A stretch of 30,769 bases of DNA from an uncultured Collinsella sp. (GCA_900548495.1 URKT01000014.1:1-30769); one strand, 5' to 3'. Shown: positions 15,827 through 23,931, counted from the stretch's first letter. The notes: generated from the sequence alone by a model not told the origin. Program-made: numbers and translations.

Positions 15827-17863
15827 ATGAGAAGACTCCTTCCCCGTCTTGCCTTGACCGCCGCCCTCCTCGCCGGTGCGCTCACCGGCGCCCCCGTCTG
15901 CTCCGTAGCGGCCGTCCCGTCTCAAGTTATCGACGGCGCCGTAACCGTGATGCACACCAACGACATCCACGGCAGCTACAAGTACAGCTACAACGCAAGC
16001 AAGGGCACGGGCACCATTGGCTTTGACGGACTGGCGGTTCTCTATAGTGCCCAAAGCAACGCCCCCGACTTTCTGCTCGATGCAGGCGACACTTTCCACG
16101 GACAGTCCTTTGCCACCATGAGCGAGGGCAAAAGCATCGCCGAGCTCATGGACACCTTTTATGCGAACGGCTACGACGCAACCACACCGGGCAATCACGA
16201 CTGGAGCTACGGCGCGGACAAGCTCCGCACCATGACCGGCTACAGCACCACCGGCACGCCTTTCGCCATGCTCTGCGCAAACGCGAAGTCTACGAGCGGC
16301 GTATGGAGCTCGAGCATCACCAAGACGCTCGACCGTACCTGGGAGGACAGCGAAGATCGCTCCACATTCGACTACAAAATCAAGGTCGGCGTCGTGGGTG
16401 CCATGGATGAGTCGCTGGGATCCTCACTGCGCAAGGACCTTGTCCTGGGCACGTCGTTCTCGGATGCGGCAGCCGCCATCAATGCCGAGGCCAGGCGACT
16501 GCGCGAAACAGAGGGCTGCAACGTTATCGTCTGTATCGCGCACACCCTCAACGCCAAAACCTTTGCCGCAAAGCTCGTTGGGGTCGATGCACTGGTCGCG
16601 GGCCACGAGCACATCAACTTAAACGAAAACGTGACGGGGGCCGACAGCAAGCCGGTCCGCGTCGTCGAGGCGGGCAGCGCCTTTGCCGAGGTGGGACTGC
16701 TCTCCATTCCGTACGAGTACGACACCCGGGGCACCGAGAACACTATCGACGATACGGTGACGGTGCCTGCAGACAAGAGCGTCGAGACGCTCTACACCGC
16801 CAAGAGCGTGAACGACCTTTTGGCCGACCCCGACAAGGGCCCCTTCTACCAGAGCCAACTCAATGAGGTTCGCAACAACATAATCAAGCCACTCGACGAT
16901 GCCTTTGAAAGCGAATCGAACAAGGTGCTCGGCACATCCGCCACTGACTATTTCTACGGCGAAGACGCCGCGGGTACGCATGGCTGGGAGATGGTGCGCA
17001 CCACCGATCTACGTCCCAGCAAAGCGGGCGACACCACCAAGGCCCAGACCATCGGGCATGTGATCTGCGGCTCCTATCTTGCCCTGACGGGGGCAGACCT
17101 CGCCATCGAAAACGCGGGCGGCATCCGCGGTGGCATCGCGGCGGGAGACGTAACCGCCGGCAACGTCATCGCCATCTCGCCCTACGGCAACACGGTCGAG
17201 ACCTGGACCATGACCGGTGCGGACTTCCTCGCAGCGCTCGAGCACTCGCTGCAGATCAGCGACGATTGCAACGACAGCTACGAGCTTCAGCAAGCCTACG
17301 TGGCGGACGGCCACACCGAGCAGGAAGCGCAAGACATGTACAAGTGGCGCGACGACTCCGGCAGCGTTCTCTCCTTTGGCGGCGTTAACGTGACGATTGA
17401 TTGGACGCAGCCCGAAGGTAAGCGCATTGTGAGCGCCACACTCACCAAGGATGGCAGCACGCTCGACCCCGCCAAGAACTACACCGTCGCCACCAATAAC
17501 TACATCATTACCAATACGACCGACTTTCCCACTTTCGCAAATGCCACCAAGCGCACCGAGTGGGGCACATGCGAGGCGGCGATCAGAGCACTGATCGGGC
17601 AGGACGACTGGGAGAACAAGATGGTCTCGCTCGCGGGCACCATCAGCTTTGGCTCCGCTGAGAGCCCCGCACCCCATCCAACCCCAACGCCTAAGCCCTC
17701 GCCCAAGCCCGGCACGACTACTACGACCACGAAAACCAGCACCAAGAAGACGACCGGCAAGCTTGCCGCAACGGGAGACCGTACGCTGACCGTGGTCGGT
17801 GCATGCCTCATCGGCGGCATCATCGTCATCATGCTCGGCATTATCTGGAAGCGCCGCCGCTAA
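15827..17863 (+). CDS. Secreted, wall-anchored 5'-nucleotidase / metallophosphatase
   Basis: A 678-residue bifunctional nucleotidase of the UshA/YfkN group. A signal peptide (RRLLPRLALTAALLAGALTG, cleavage near residue 28) leads to a metallophosphoesterase domain with D46 and H48 in HTNDIHG, D88 in DAGDTFHG, GNHD at 122-125 and the metal histidines in VAGHEHI. The C-terminal 5'-nucleotidase domain holds ENAGGIRGGI and SPYGNTVETW. A Pro/Thr/Lys-rich spacer (about 615-645) reaches LAATGD, a hydrophobic segment and KRRR: an LAxTG sorting signal, the class E sortase variant common in actinomycetes. It should hydrolyse extracellular nucleotides to nucleosides and phosphate at the cell surface. AAGGA lies seven bases before the ATG. 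Confidence 0.94.
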   Translation: MRRLLPRLALTAALLAGALTGAPVCSVAAVPSQVIDGAVTVMHTNDIHGSYKYSYNASKGTGTIGFDGLAVLYSAQSNAPDFLLDAGDTFHGQSFATMSEGKSIAELMDTFYANGYDATTPGNHDWSYGADKLRTMTGYSTTGTPFAMLCANAKSTSGVWSSSITKTLDRTWEDSEDRSTFDYKIKVGVVGAMDESLGSSLRKDLVLGTSFSDAAAAINAEARRLRETEGCNVIVCIAHTLNAKTFAAKLVGVDALVAGHEHINLNENVTGADSKPVRVVEAGSAFAEVGLLSIPYEYDTRGTENTIDDTVTVPADKSVETLYTAKSVNDLLADPDKGPFYQSQLNEVRNNIIKPLDDAFESESNKVLGTSATDYFYGEDAAGTHGWEMVRTTDLRPSKAGDTTKAQTIGHVICGSYLALTGADLAIENAGGIRGGIAAGDVTAGNVIAISPYGNTVETWTMTGADFLAALEHSLQISDDCNDSYELQQAYVADGHTEQEAQDMYKWRDDSGSVLSFGGVNVTIDWTQPEGKRIVSATLTKDGSTLDPAKNYTVATNNYIITNTTDFPTFANATKRTEWGTCEAAIRALIGQDDWENKMVSLAGTISFGSAESPAPHPTPTPKPSPKPGTTTTTTKTSTKKTTGKLAATGDRTLTVVGACLIGGIIVIMLGIIWKRRR

Positions 17864-17916
17864 GCTACACCGCCGGGCCTTGCAGCCCCGCCGTGCAATC
17901 CTTATATCGAGCACAG

Positions 17917-17948
17917 AAGCCCGTCCGATGTGATCGGACGGGCTTTTT
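17917..17948 (+). terminator. Intrinsic terminator after the nucleotidase gene
   Basis: A perfect 13-bp stem (17917-17929 with 17933-17945; AAGCCCGTCCGAT) with a GTG loop ends in TTTTT. It lies 53 bases past the stop codon. Confidence 0.9.
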
Positions 17949-17991
17949 GGTGGGTATCATGGTTGAATGATCATTAGGAGGTTTTCCCTAC

Positions 17992-18759
17992 ATGGAATTG
18001 TTTGAGCCGATTCTTCATTTCTTTGCACAACGATGGGTCCACAACATCATCTGGGCAGGTATCTTGGCCATCGGCACCGCCGTTGCCGCCAAGGTCGCGT
18101 CCAAGACCCTGCGCCACCTGCTTAACCGCGACGATAACCCACTCCCTTCATCCAGCATCTTCATCAACATCGCGCGCGCCGTCATATGGACGATCGGCGG
18201 CAGCTTTATCCTCGACAACTGCTTTGGCATTAACGCAAACGCCCTCGTCGCCGCTCTTGGCGTCGGCGGCATCGCCATCTCGTTGGGCTTTCAGGACACG
18301 CTGTCAAACCTTATCGGTGGCATGCAGGTGACCTTTATGGGCATCATCAAACCCGGCGACAATATCGAGGTCGGCGGCGTGTCCGGCGTGGTCCAAGATA
18401 TCACCTGGCGCCATACGACCATCGAGGACGCCTGCGGGCAGACCATCATCGTCCCCAACTCAAATATCTCCAAGAACACGCTCGTGCACCTCATGCCCTT
18501 TGGGCGCGTTGCCGTGCCCGTTGCCGTAAAGGACACGTCCAAGTGGGCCTCGTTGGACGCGCTGGCAGATGAGCTTACCGACGCCACCAAGGCCGCGGTG
18601 CTTCCCATCTCTGGCTTTGACAAGGAGCCATACGTGCTCTTTAGCGAGATCGGCGACTTTGGCGTCAAGGGCAAAATCATCTTTATCGTCAGCGACGACA
18701 GCACCACTTTCACGGCAGCCGACGCTTGCATCCGCGCCATCGCCCCCATCATCGCCTAA
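17992..18759 (+). CDS. MscS-family mechanosensitive channel
   Basis: A small-conductance mechanosensitive channel homologue of 255 residues, close to the size of E. coli MscS (286). Two or three hydrophobic segments (about 15-40, 60-80, 84-105) come first; the pore-lining TM3 lies in ANALVAALGVGGIAISLGFQDTLSNLIGG, with the Ala/Gly packing typical of the family, followed by the beta domain IKPGDNIEVGGVSGVVQDITWRHTTI and IIVPNSNIS. It would open under membrane tension during osmotic downshock. AGGAGG lies ten bases before the ATG. The C-terminal part is less conserved. It is upstream of the BMP fusion gene, separated by hairpin C. Confidence 0.92.
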   Translation: MELFEPILHFFAQRWVHNIIWAGILAIGTAVAAKVASKTLRHLLNRDDNPLPSSSIFINIARAVIWTIGGSFILDNCFGINANALVAALGVGGIAISLGFQDTLSNLIGGMQVTFMGIIKPGDNIEVGGVSGVVQDITWRHTTIEDACGQTIIVPNSNISKNTLVHLMPFGRVAVPVAVKDTSKWASLDALADELTDATKAAVLPISGFDKEPYVLFSEIGDFGVKGKIIFIVSDDSTTFTAADACIRAIAPIIA

Positions 18760-18797
18760 AACCACCGCAAAGGGGACAAGCACCATTGTGGTGGTTT
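18759..18797 (+). terminator. Palindromic terminator-like repeat with a GGGACAG-type loop (copy C)
   Basis: AAACCACCGCAA (18759-18770) pairs with 18786-18797 with one G-U pair, around the loop AGGGGACAAGCACCA. It begins at the last base of the mscS stop codon. The 3' side continues GGTTTCG with only three T, so termination would be moderate. Confidence 0.65.
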
Positions 18798-18853
18798 CGC
18801 ATCGTGGTACCATGGTTCATATCGTTGTTTAAACGACTAAGGGAGTAGACACC

Positions 18854-20770
18854 ATGGAAGAGGCCTATCGTCAAGCACGCAAGCGCGGCGAGCAGGGACG
18901 CCGTCGCGCCATCAGCCAAAGCGAGCACCCGTACCTTACGGACCTCGATAGCCTCGTTGCCCAGCTCCCCTTAGGTCAGCGAGAGAGCGTCGGCCTAAGG
19001 GACATTCCGCTCGAAATGGTCGTCGGCACGGTTACCAAGGGCCGTCAGTCTGCCTTTTCGTGCAACTTTATGCCCCTGTTGCCATTTAGCACCGAGTTCG
19101 CCCGCAAGTGGTCCAACCTCTACGACATCCAGGTGACCGAGGGCTATCGCGACCCCATCATCGTCACCGAGTTCATGCATCGGTTCTACGTCCAGGAGGG
19201 CAACAAGCGCGTCAGCGTCCTCAAATTCCTGGACGCCCCGACGGTTTCGGCCAAGGTCACCCGCCTCTACCCCGGCACATGGGATTCCGTCGAAAGTCGC
19301 CTGTACGGCGAGTTCTGCGCGTTTTGGCGCGTCTGCCCCCTATACGAGATCGAGTTCTCGCGCGAGGGAAGCTATGAGACGCTCGCCAAGATGCTCGGCC
19401 AGGACCTTGTCGAAAAGTGGCCACAGAAAAAGGTCGACTACCTGCGCCATACCTTCCTACTCTTTAAACGCGCCTACCTGCGCGCCGGCGGCGACCATCT
19501 GGACATTACGCCCGCCGACGCCATGCTCGTCTACCTCAACGTGTACAACCAAGACCGTCTACTGGATACGCCGACGGACATCGTCGTAAACCGCCTGTGC
19601 AAGATTTGGCGCGAGCTGGTCATTGCCGGCAAAAATGACGAGGACAAGGTCGATCTTGTCGAAGCGCCGAGCGTCGATGAGGAAGAGGCGCCCGCCAAGC
19701 CCACCTCCGGCGTGCTCAACTTCTTTATGGGCAAGACCGTCTACTCGGCGGCCAACCCCCTACGCATCGCCTTTATCCATGAGTTCCCCTGTTCGACGTC
19801 GAGCTGGGACAGCCTGCACGATCAAGGGCGCCAGTATCTCGATGAGCACTTTGGCGGTATCGTGCGCACCGAGGCGTTTGAGGACTGCCACGATCCGGAC
19901 GTGTTCTACGCCGCCGTGGAAACGGCTGTCAAACATGGAGACAACGTCATCTTCTCGACCTCGCATCGCCTGATGGAATACACGCTCAGGGCTGCCGTTG
20001 AGTATCCCCAGGTGCGATTCCTCAACTGCTCTATCGGCCTTCCCCACCAAAGCGTCCGTTCGTACTTTGGCAAGATGTACGAGGCCAAATTTCTCTTGGG
20101 CGCCCTTGCCGCCAGCATGGCGGACAACCACCGCATCGGTTACCACGCGTCGGTCTTCGCCTCGGGCGCGCTCAGCGAGATCAACGCCTTTGCGATTGGC
20201 GCCTCGCTGCTCGACCCCCGCGCGCAAATTATCCTGACCTGGGGCGATGTGCCCGCTGGAGGCCTTGCCGAGGCCATGTGCCGCGAAGGTGTGAGCGTCA
20301 TGACCGGTGCCGACATGTCAAAGTCGCTCGAAGACCCCACGGCCTACGGACTCCACCGCCTGGTCGATGGCAAGGTCACCGGCATCGCCATGCCGGTATG
20401 GAACTGGGGCCGATACTACGAGCTTATCGTGCGAAGTCTGCTGCACGGCACCTGGGATGAGACCAATGACGACAGCCAGGTTCGTGCCGTCAACTACTGG
20501 TATGGTATGAGCTCGGGCGTCATCGACATTCGCTACGCTCCGGGCCTGCCCTATCAGACGCGTAAGCTTGTTCAGCTCCTCCGCAATGGCATCGTCGAGG
20601 GCTCCATCAATCCATTTGGCGGCGAGCTCCATAGCCAAGACGGCGTGGTGCAGATCGAGGGCTTTCCCCCGCTGCCGAGCACGCAAATCGTCGAGATGGA
20701 CTGGCTGGCCGACAACGTGGTGGGCACCATTCCGCAACTCGACGATGAGCCGAAGGTCCGCGCCCTATGA
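18854..20770 (+). CDS. ParB-like / BMP (PnrA-type) fusion protein, cytosolic
   Basis: A 638-residue protein with two parts. Residues about 45-165 hold GYRDPIIVTEFMHRFYVQEG and EGNKRVSVLK (115-124), which resembles the ParB-type motif region; a helical segment follows (190-260) and an acidic linker (265-285). Residues about 302-600 form a BMP/PnrA-like substrate-binding fold: PLRIAFIHEFP, SYFGKMYEAKFLLGALAASMADNHRIGYHAS and SEINAFAIGASLLDP are typical. Relatives of that fold bind nucleosides, but as surface lipoproteins; here there is no signal peptide or lipobox, so it should stay in the cytosol. GGGAG lies eight bases before the ATG. The phosphoesterase gene overlaps the stop by four bases. 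From memory, similar fusions occur in Clostridia. The function is unknown. Confidence 0.85.
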   Translation: MEEAYRQARKRGEQGRRRAISQSEHPYLTDLDSLVAQLPLGQRESVGLRDIPLEMVVGTVTKGRQSAFSCNFMPLLPFSTEFARKWSNLYDIQVTEGYRDPIIVTEFMHRFYVQEGNKRVSVLKFLDAPTVSAKVTRLYPGTWDSVESRLYGEFCAFWRVCPLYEIEFSREGSYETLAKMLGQDLVEKWPQKKVDYLRHTFLLFKRAYLRAGGDHLDITPADAMLVYLNVYNQDRLLDTPTDIVVNRLCKIWRELVIAGKNDEDKVDLVEAPSVDEEEAPAKPTSGVLNFFMGKTVYSAANPLRIAFIHEFPCSTSSWDSLHDQGRQYLDEHFGGIVRTEAFEDCHDPDVFYAAVETAVKHGDNVIFSTSHRLMEYTLRAAVEYPQVRFLNCSIGLPHQSVRSYFGKMYEAKFLLGALAASMADNHRIGYHASVFASGALSEINAFAIGASLLDPRAQIILTWGDVPAGGLAEAMCREGVSVMTGADMSKSLEDPTAYGLHRLVDGKVTGIAMPVWNWGRYYELIVRSLLHGTWDETNDDSQVRAVNYWYGMSSGVIDIRYAPGLPYQTRKLVQLLRNGIVEGSINPFGGELHSQDGVVQIEGFPPLPSTQIVEMDWLADNVVGTIPQLDDEPKVRAL

Positions 20771-21477
20771 AAATCCTTGCCATAGCCGATACCGAAGAAC
20801 GATGCCTATGGGAGTGCTTTCGCAAGGAGCGCTTTGAGGGTATCGATTTGATTTTATCCGCAGGAGATCTGGACCCGGATTATCTTGAGTTTTTGGTCAC
20901 GGTCATCAACAAACCGCTCATCTACGTGCGCGGCAACCACGATGACCGCTATGCGCGTCATGCACCGGGCGGCTGCATTTGTGTCGAAGACACCGTGTAC
21001 GTGTATCGCGGCGTCCGCATTGCGGGGCTTGGCGGCTCCATGCGCTACCGAGACGGTGCCAACATGTATACCGAGCGCGAGATGGCCAAGCGTGTGCGCA
21101 AGCTGTCCCGCAAAGTGAGGATGGTCGGCGGCTGCGACATTCTGCTGACCCATGCACCCGCCGCCGGCGTGGGCGATCTGAATGATCTGCCGCATCGAGG
21201 ATTCGAATGCTTTAACACAGCACTCGAATCCTGGAATCCCGACTACATGGTGCACGGGCATGTGCACCAATGCTATGGTCGCGACTTTCAACGCGAACGT
21301 CATCACGCATGCGGGGCAACGATCGTCAACGCCTGTGGCTATACGCAGTTTGAGCTGGACGAAGCGAGCTACCCCATCCGTGGCTGGCAGGCAGCCTGGA
21401 TCAATTCGCAAACCATGCGCCGCGAGCTCAAGCGCCACGAGGCAATCGAGTCCTCTACCGCCAGAACACCCTGGTAA
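20767..21477 (+). CDS. Atypical metallophosphoesterase (YfcE-like), coupled to BMP fusion
   Basis: A 236-residue calcineurin-like phosphoesterase. Metal-binding motifs are D34 in SAGDLD, GNHDD (56-60), H129 in LTHAP and HGHVH (163-167). The first motif, normally DxH, reads IADTEE, so D8 is kept but the histidine is replaced by glutamate. There is no signal peptide, so it is cytosolic. YfcE and its relatives cleave phosphodiesters or phosphomonoesters with Mn2+; the substrate is unknown. The start ATG overlaps the previous stop (ATGA), which indicates translational coupling and so a joint role with the fusion protein. A terminator repeat follows its stop codon. Confidence 0.88.
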   Translation: MKILAIADTEERCLWECFRKERFEGIDLILSAGDLDPDYLEFLVTVINKPLIYVRGNHDDRYARHAPGGCICVEDTVYVYRGVRIAGLGGSMRYRDGANMYTEREMAKRVRKLSRKVRMVGGCDILLTHAPAAGVGDLNDLPHRGFECFNTALESWNPDYMVHGHVHQCYGRDFQRERHHACGATIVNACGYTQFELDEASYPIRGWQAAWINSQTMRRELKRHEAIESSTARTPW

Positions 21478-21512
21478 CCGCCACAAAGGGAACAGGCACC
21501 TTTGTGGCGGTT
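21476..21512 (+). terminator. Palindromic terminator-like repeat (copy D)
   Basis: AACCGCCACAAAGG (21476-21489) pairs perfectly with 21499-21512, followed by TT, around the loop GAACAGGCA. It starts in the stop codon of the phosphoesterase gene. The GACAGG-like loop word and the AAAGG inner stem are shared with copies A-C. Confidence 0.75.
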
Positions 21513-21527
21513 TTGGCCCGAGATAGC

Positions 21528-21566
21528 AAGAAACCCGGTCCTGCACGAGGCAGAACCGGGTTTCTT
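21528..21566. terminator. Bidirectional terminator between convergent operons
   Basis: A 17-bp stem with one G-U pair (21528-21544 with 21550-21566; AAGAAACCCGGT) and the loop ACGAG sits between the phosphoesterase gene and rplA. The A-rich left flank and TTTCTTTA right end give a T-tract in both directions. Confidence 0.85.
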
Positions 21567-21602
21567 TAGCAATGCTTGCTTTGCTCAGGCAGTAACTAAA
21601 AG

Positions 21603-22310
21603 TTACTCAGCCAGGAAGTCACGCTGGACAGCGGGATCGACCTTGACGCCAGGGCCCATGGTGGAAGACACGGAGATGGACTTGACGTACTTGCCCTTAG
21701 CAGAAGAGGGCTTGACGCGCAGGATCTCGGTGTACAGGGCGGCGTAGTTCTCGACGAGCTGCTGCTCAGAGAAGGACTTCTTGCCCAGGGGCACGTGGCA
21801 GATGCCGTAACGGTCGGCACGATACTCAACGCGGCCAGCCTTGAGCTCGGAGACCATCTTGGCGACGTCCATGGTCACGGTGCCGAGCTTGGGGTTCGGC
21901 ATGAGGCCACGGGGACCAAGGATCTTACCGATGCGGCCAACCTTGGCCATCATGTTCGGCGTAGCGATAGCAGCGTCGAAGTTGATCTCGCCCTTCTGGA
22001 TCTGGGCGACGAGCTCGTCGGAACCGATGATGTCGGCGCCGGCAGCCTCGGCCTCGCGGGCCTTCTCGCCCTCGGCGAAGACGGCAACACGAACGGTCTT
22101 GCCGGTGCCGTGGGGCAGGGAGATGGAACCACGGATGTTCTGGTCAGCCTTACGAGTATCGATGCCCAGACGGAAGTGGGCCTCGACGGTCTCGTCGAAC
22201 TTGGCGGTGTCGAGCTCCTTGATGAGCTTGGCAGCCTGAAGGGGGGTGTAGAGCGCGGCGCGGTCGATCTTCTCGGCAGCGGCGTTATAGCTCTTACCAT
22301 GCTTAGCCAT
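21603..22310 (-). CDS. rplA: 50S ribosomal protein L1
   Basis: Ribosomal protein L1, 235 residues, the usual length. KHGKSYNAAAEKID at the start, GKTVRVAVFAEG in the middle, and KILGPRGLMPNPKLGTVT (the L1 signature) leave no doubt. It binds 23S rRNA near the L1 stalk and in many bacteria represses its own operon by binding the mRNA. Two ATG codons lie six bases apart; AGGAGG lies eight bases before the second one (22310) but only two before the first, so 22310 is chosen. It is the last gene of the minus-strand operon that begins at the promoter near 24240. Confidence 0.98.
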   Translation of the reverse strand: MAKHGKSYNAAAEKIDRAALYTPLQAAKLIKELDTAKFDETVEAHFRLGIDTRKADQNIRGSISLPHGTGKTVRVAVFAEGEKAREAEAAGADIIGSDELVAQIQKGEINFDAAIATPNMMAKVGRIGKILGPRGLMPNPKLGTVTMDVAKMVSELKAGRVEYRADRYGICHVPLGKKSFSEQQLVENYAALYTEILRVKPSSAKGKYVKSISVSSTMGPGVKVDPAVQRDFLAE

Positions 22311-22383
22311 GTGCATTACCTCCTGTGGTTAAACGGGCGTGAGCCCTCCCACATCGTATCGTGTGCCCTATTGCACACATATA

Positions 22384-22409
22384 ACGGGCGCCCCGGTCGG
22401 AGCACCCGT
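22384..22409 (-). promoter_or_regulatory. Hairpin in the rplK-rplA spacer
   Basis: ACGGGCGCCCCG (22384-22395) and CGGAGCACCCGT (22398-22409) fold back on each other with two G-U type positions and a minimal loop. It lies in the 117-base rplK-rplA gap. L1 is known to bind such operon leaders in other bacteria, so it is a candidate control site; the sequence alone does not prove it. Confidence 0.35.
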
Positions 22410-22427
22410 CATTACCTAAAGAAATCG

Positions 22428-22856
22428 CTACTCAGCGATGGTGACGCCCATGGAGCGGGCGGTACCGGCGATGATCTTCTTGGCGGCGTCAATGTCGTTG
22501 GCATTGAGGTCCGGCATCTTGATCTCGGCGATCTTGGTGAGCTGCTCCTGGGAGAGCTGACCAACCTTGTCGGCCTGGGGCTTAGCGGAACCAGACTTGA
22601 GGTTCAGCTCCTTCTTGATGAGGTGAGCCGCCGGCGGGGTCTTGGTGATGAAGGAGAAGGACTTATCCTCGTAGACAGAGATCTCAACGGGGATGATGTC
22701 GCCCTTCTTGTCCTGCGTCTCGGCGTTAAAGGCCTGGCAGAACTGCATGATGTTCACGCCAGCAGCGCCCAGGGCGGGGCCGACGGGAGGAGCGGGGTTA
22801 GCTGCACCAGCAGGAATCTGGAGCTTAATGACGTTGGCAACCTTCTTCTCAGCCAT
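22428..22856 (-). CDS. rplK: 50S ribosomal protein L11
   Basis: Ribosomal protein L11, 142 residues. The proline-rich N-terminal block KLQIPAGAANPAPPVGPALG and GVNIMQFCQAFNAET, the region that contacts 23S rRNA and translation factors and is the thiopeptide antibiotic site, are intact. The C-terminal RNA-binding domain ends in ARSMGVTI. It forms the GTPase-associated centre of the 50S subunit. A first ATG at 22862 directly abuts the AAAGGA site, so the second ATG (22856), six bases from it, is preferred. Confidence 0.98.
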   Translation of the reverse strand: MAEKKVANVIKLQIPAGAANPAPPVGPALGAAGVNIMQFCQAFNAETQDKKGDIIPVEISVYEDKSFSFITKTPPAAHLIKKELNLKSGSAKPQADKVGQLSQEQLTKIAEIKMPDLNANDIDAAKKIIAGTARSMGVTIAE

Positions 22857-22976
22857 GGTCATTCCTTTCGAATCACGAGTGTGAAGTACTTGCTATATCG
22901 TAAGCACGCACGTGTTAGAAGCACTCCTGAGATGAGCAGTCACAGAAGAAGCACGCTCGCGCGAACGGACGAAAAC

Positions 22977-23513
22977 TTAAGCGATGACAGCGACCTGGTT
23001 AAAGTCGAGCTCGACCGGCGTCTCGCGGCCAAAGATCATCAGCGTGACCTTGAGTTTGCCAGCCTCGGTGTTAACCTCGGAGACCTTGCCATCAAAGTCG
23101 GTAAGCGGGCCATCGGTGACGCGGACGGACGTACCGACCTCAATATCAACCGAGGTGCGCTTGGGCGAATCGCCCTTACCGGGACGACGAGTCATCTTGT
23201 TGTACTCGTCGCGGGAAAGCGGAGCGGGCTTGCCGTTGCCGCCTAGGAAACCGGTGACGCCAGGCGTGTTACGAACACACGTCCAAGCATCGTCATCCAT
23301 CTCCATGCGGACCAGGACATAACCCGGGAAGATCTTGGAATCCTTGGTCTCACGCTTGCCACCCTCTTTAATCTCGGTGACGCGCTCCATAGGAATCTCG
23401 ATATCAAAGATACGGTCCTGCATGCCCATAGTCTCGATGCGATGCTCGAGATCGGACTTAACGCGGTTCTCGTATCCAGAGTAAGTGTGAACGACGTACC
23501 AACGCTTAGACAT
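22977..23513 (-). CDS. nusG: Transcription termination/antitermination factor NusG
   Basis: NusG, 178 residues. An NGN domain (WYVVHTYSGYENRVKSDLEH at the start and KIFPGYVLVRMEM near 60-72) is followed by an arginine-rich linker and a KOW domain (VGTSVRVTDGPLTDFDGKVSEV). It binds the RNA polymerase clamp, with roles in elongation, rho-dependent termination and coupling to ribosomes. It starts three bases after the secE stop, with GAGGGG seven bases upstream that overlaps the secE end. Confidence 0.98.
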   Translation of the reverse strand: MSKRWYVVHTYSGYENRVKSDLEHRIETMGMQDRIFDIEIPMERVTEIKEGGKRETKDSKIFPGYVLVRMEMDDDAWTCVRNTPGVTGFLGGNGKPAPLSRDEYNKMTRRPGKGDSPKRTSVDIEVGTSVRVTDGPLTDFDGKVSEVNTEAGKLKVTLMIFGRETPVELDFNQVAVIA

Positions 23514-23516
23514 GGT

Positions 23517-23855
23517 TTAGCCCCTCAATCCAGAGAACAGAGCAAGAGCCTCGCCAAAGCCAGCATCGAGCAGAGCGATGACGACGCCGACGACGATCAG
23601 AGAAGCGCAAACGACGACCGAGTAGTTCACGAGCTCCTTCTTATCGGGCCACGTGACACGCTTCATCTCGGACTTGACCGAAGCGAAATACTTCTTGGTG
23701 CGGGCGAAGAAACCAGGCTTCTCGTTCTTCTTGGACTTCGCAGCCTTCTCGTTCTTCTTGGCAACGGCCTTCTTGGCCTCAACCTTGGAGTTGGCGGCAG
23801 CTTTGTTGGCAGGTGCCGGCTGCTGAGCCTTCTTCTTGTTCTTCTTGTTGGCCAT
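23517..23855 (-). CDS. secE: Preprotein translocase subunit SecE
   Basis: The small essential subunit of the SecYEG channel, 112 residues. The first half is a Lys/Ala-rich cytosolic tail of low complexity, longer than in most Gram-positive SecE. The conserved core is FFARTKKYFASVKSEMKRVTWPDKKELVNYS (49-79), with the KRVTWP signature, followed by one membrane span (VVVCASLIVVGVVIALLDA). GGAGG lies eight bases before the ATG. It forms one unit with nusG. Confidence 0.96.
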   Translation of the reverse strand: MANKKNKKKAQQPAPANKAAANSKVEAKKAVAKKNEKAAKSKKNEKPGFFARTKKYFASVKSEMKRVTWPDKKELVNYSVVVCASLIVVGVVIALLDAGFGEALALFSGLRG

Positions 23856-23894
23856 TTGGGTTACCTCCGCGCAATGCGCTTATACATGAGTAAA

Positions 23895-23922
23895 CCGTAA
23901 GCCCCCAAGTGGGAGCTTACGG
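23895..23922 (-). terminator. Hairpin between tRNA-Trp and secE
   Basis: CCGTAAGCCCCC (23895-23906) pairs with 23911-23922 apart from one position, around the loop AAGT. It lies just after the 3' end of tRNA-Trp on the transcribed strand. Lacking a T-run, it may serve partial termination or RNA processing so that secE is still read. Confidence 0.5.
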
Positions 23923-23931
23923 AATAATGAC

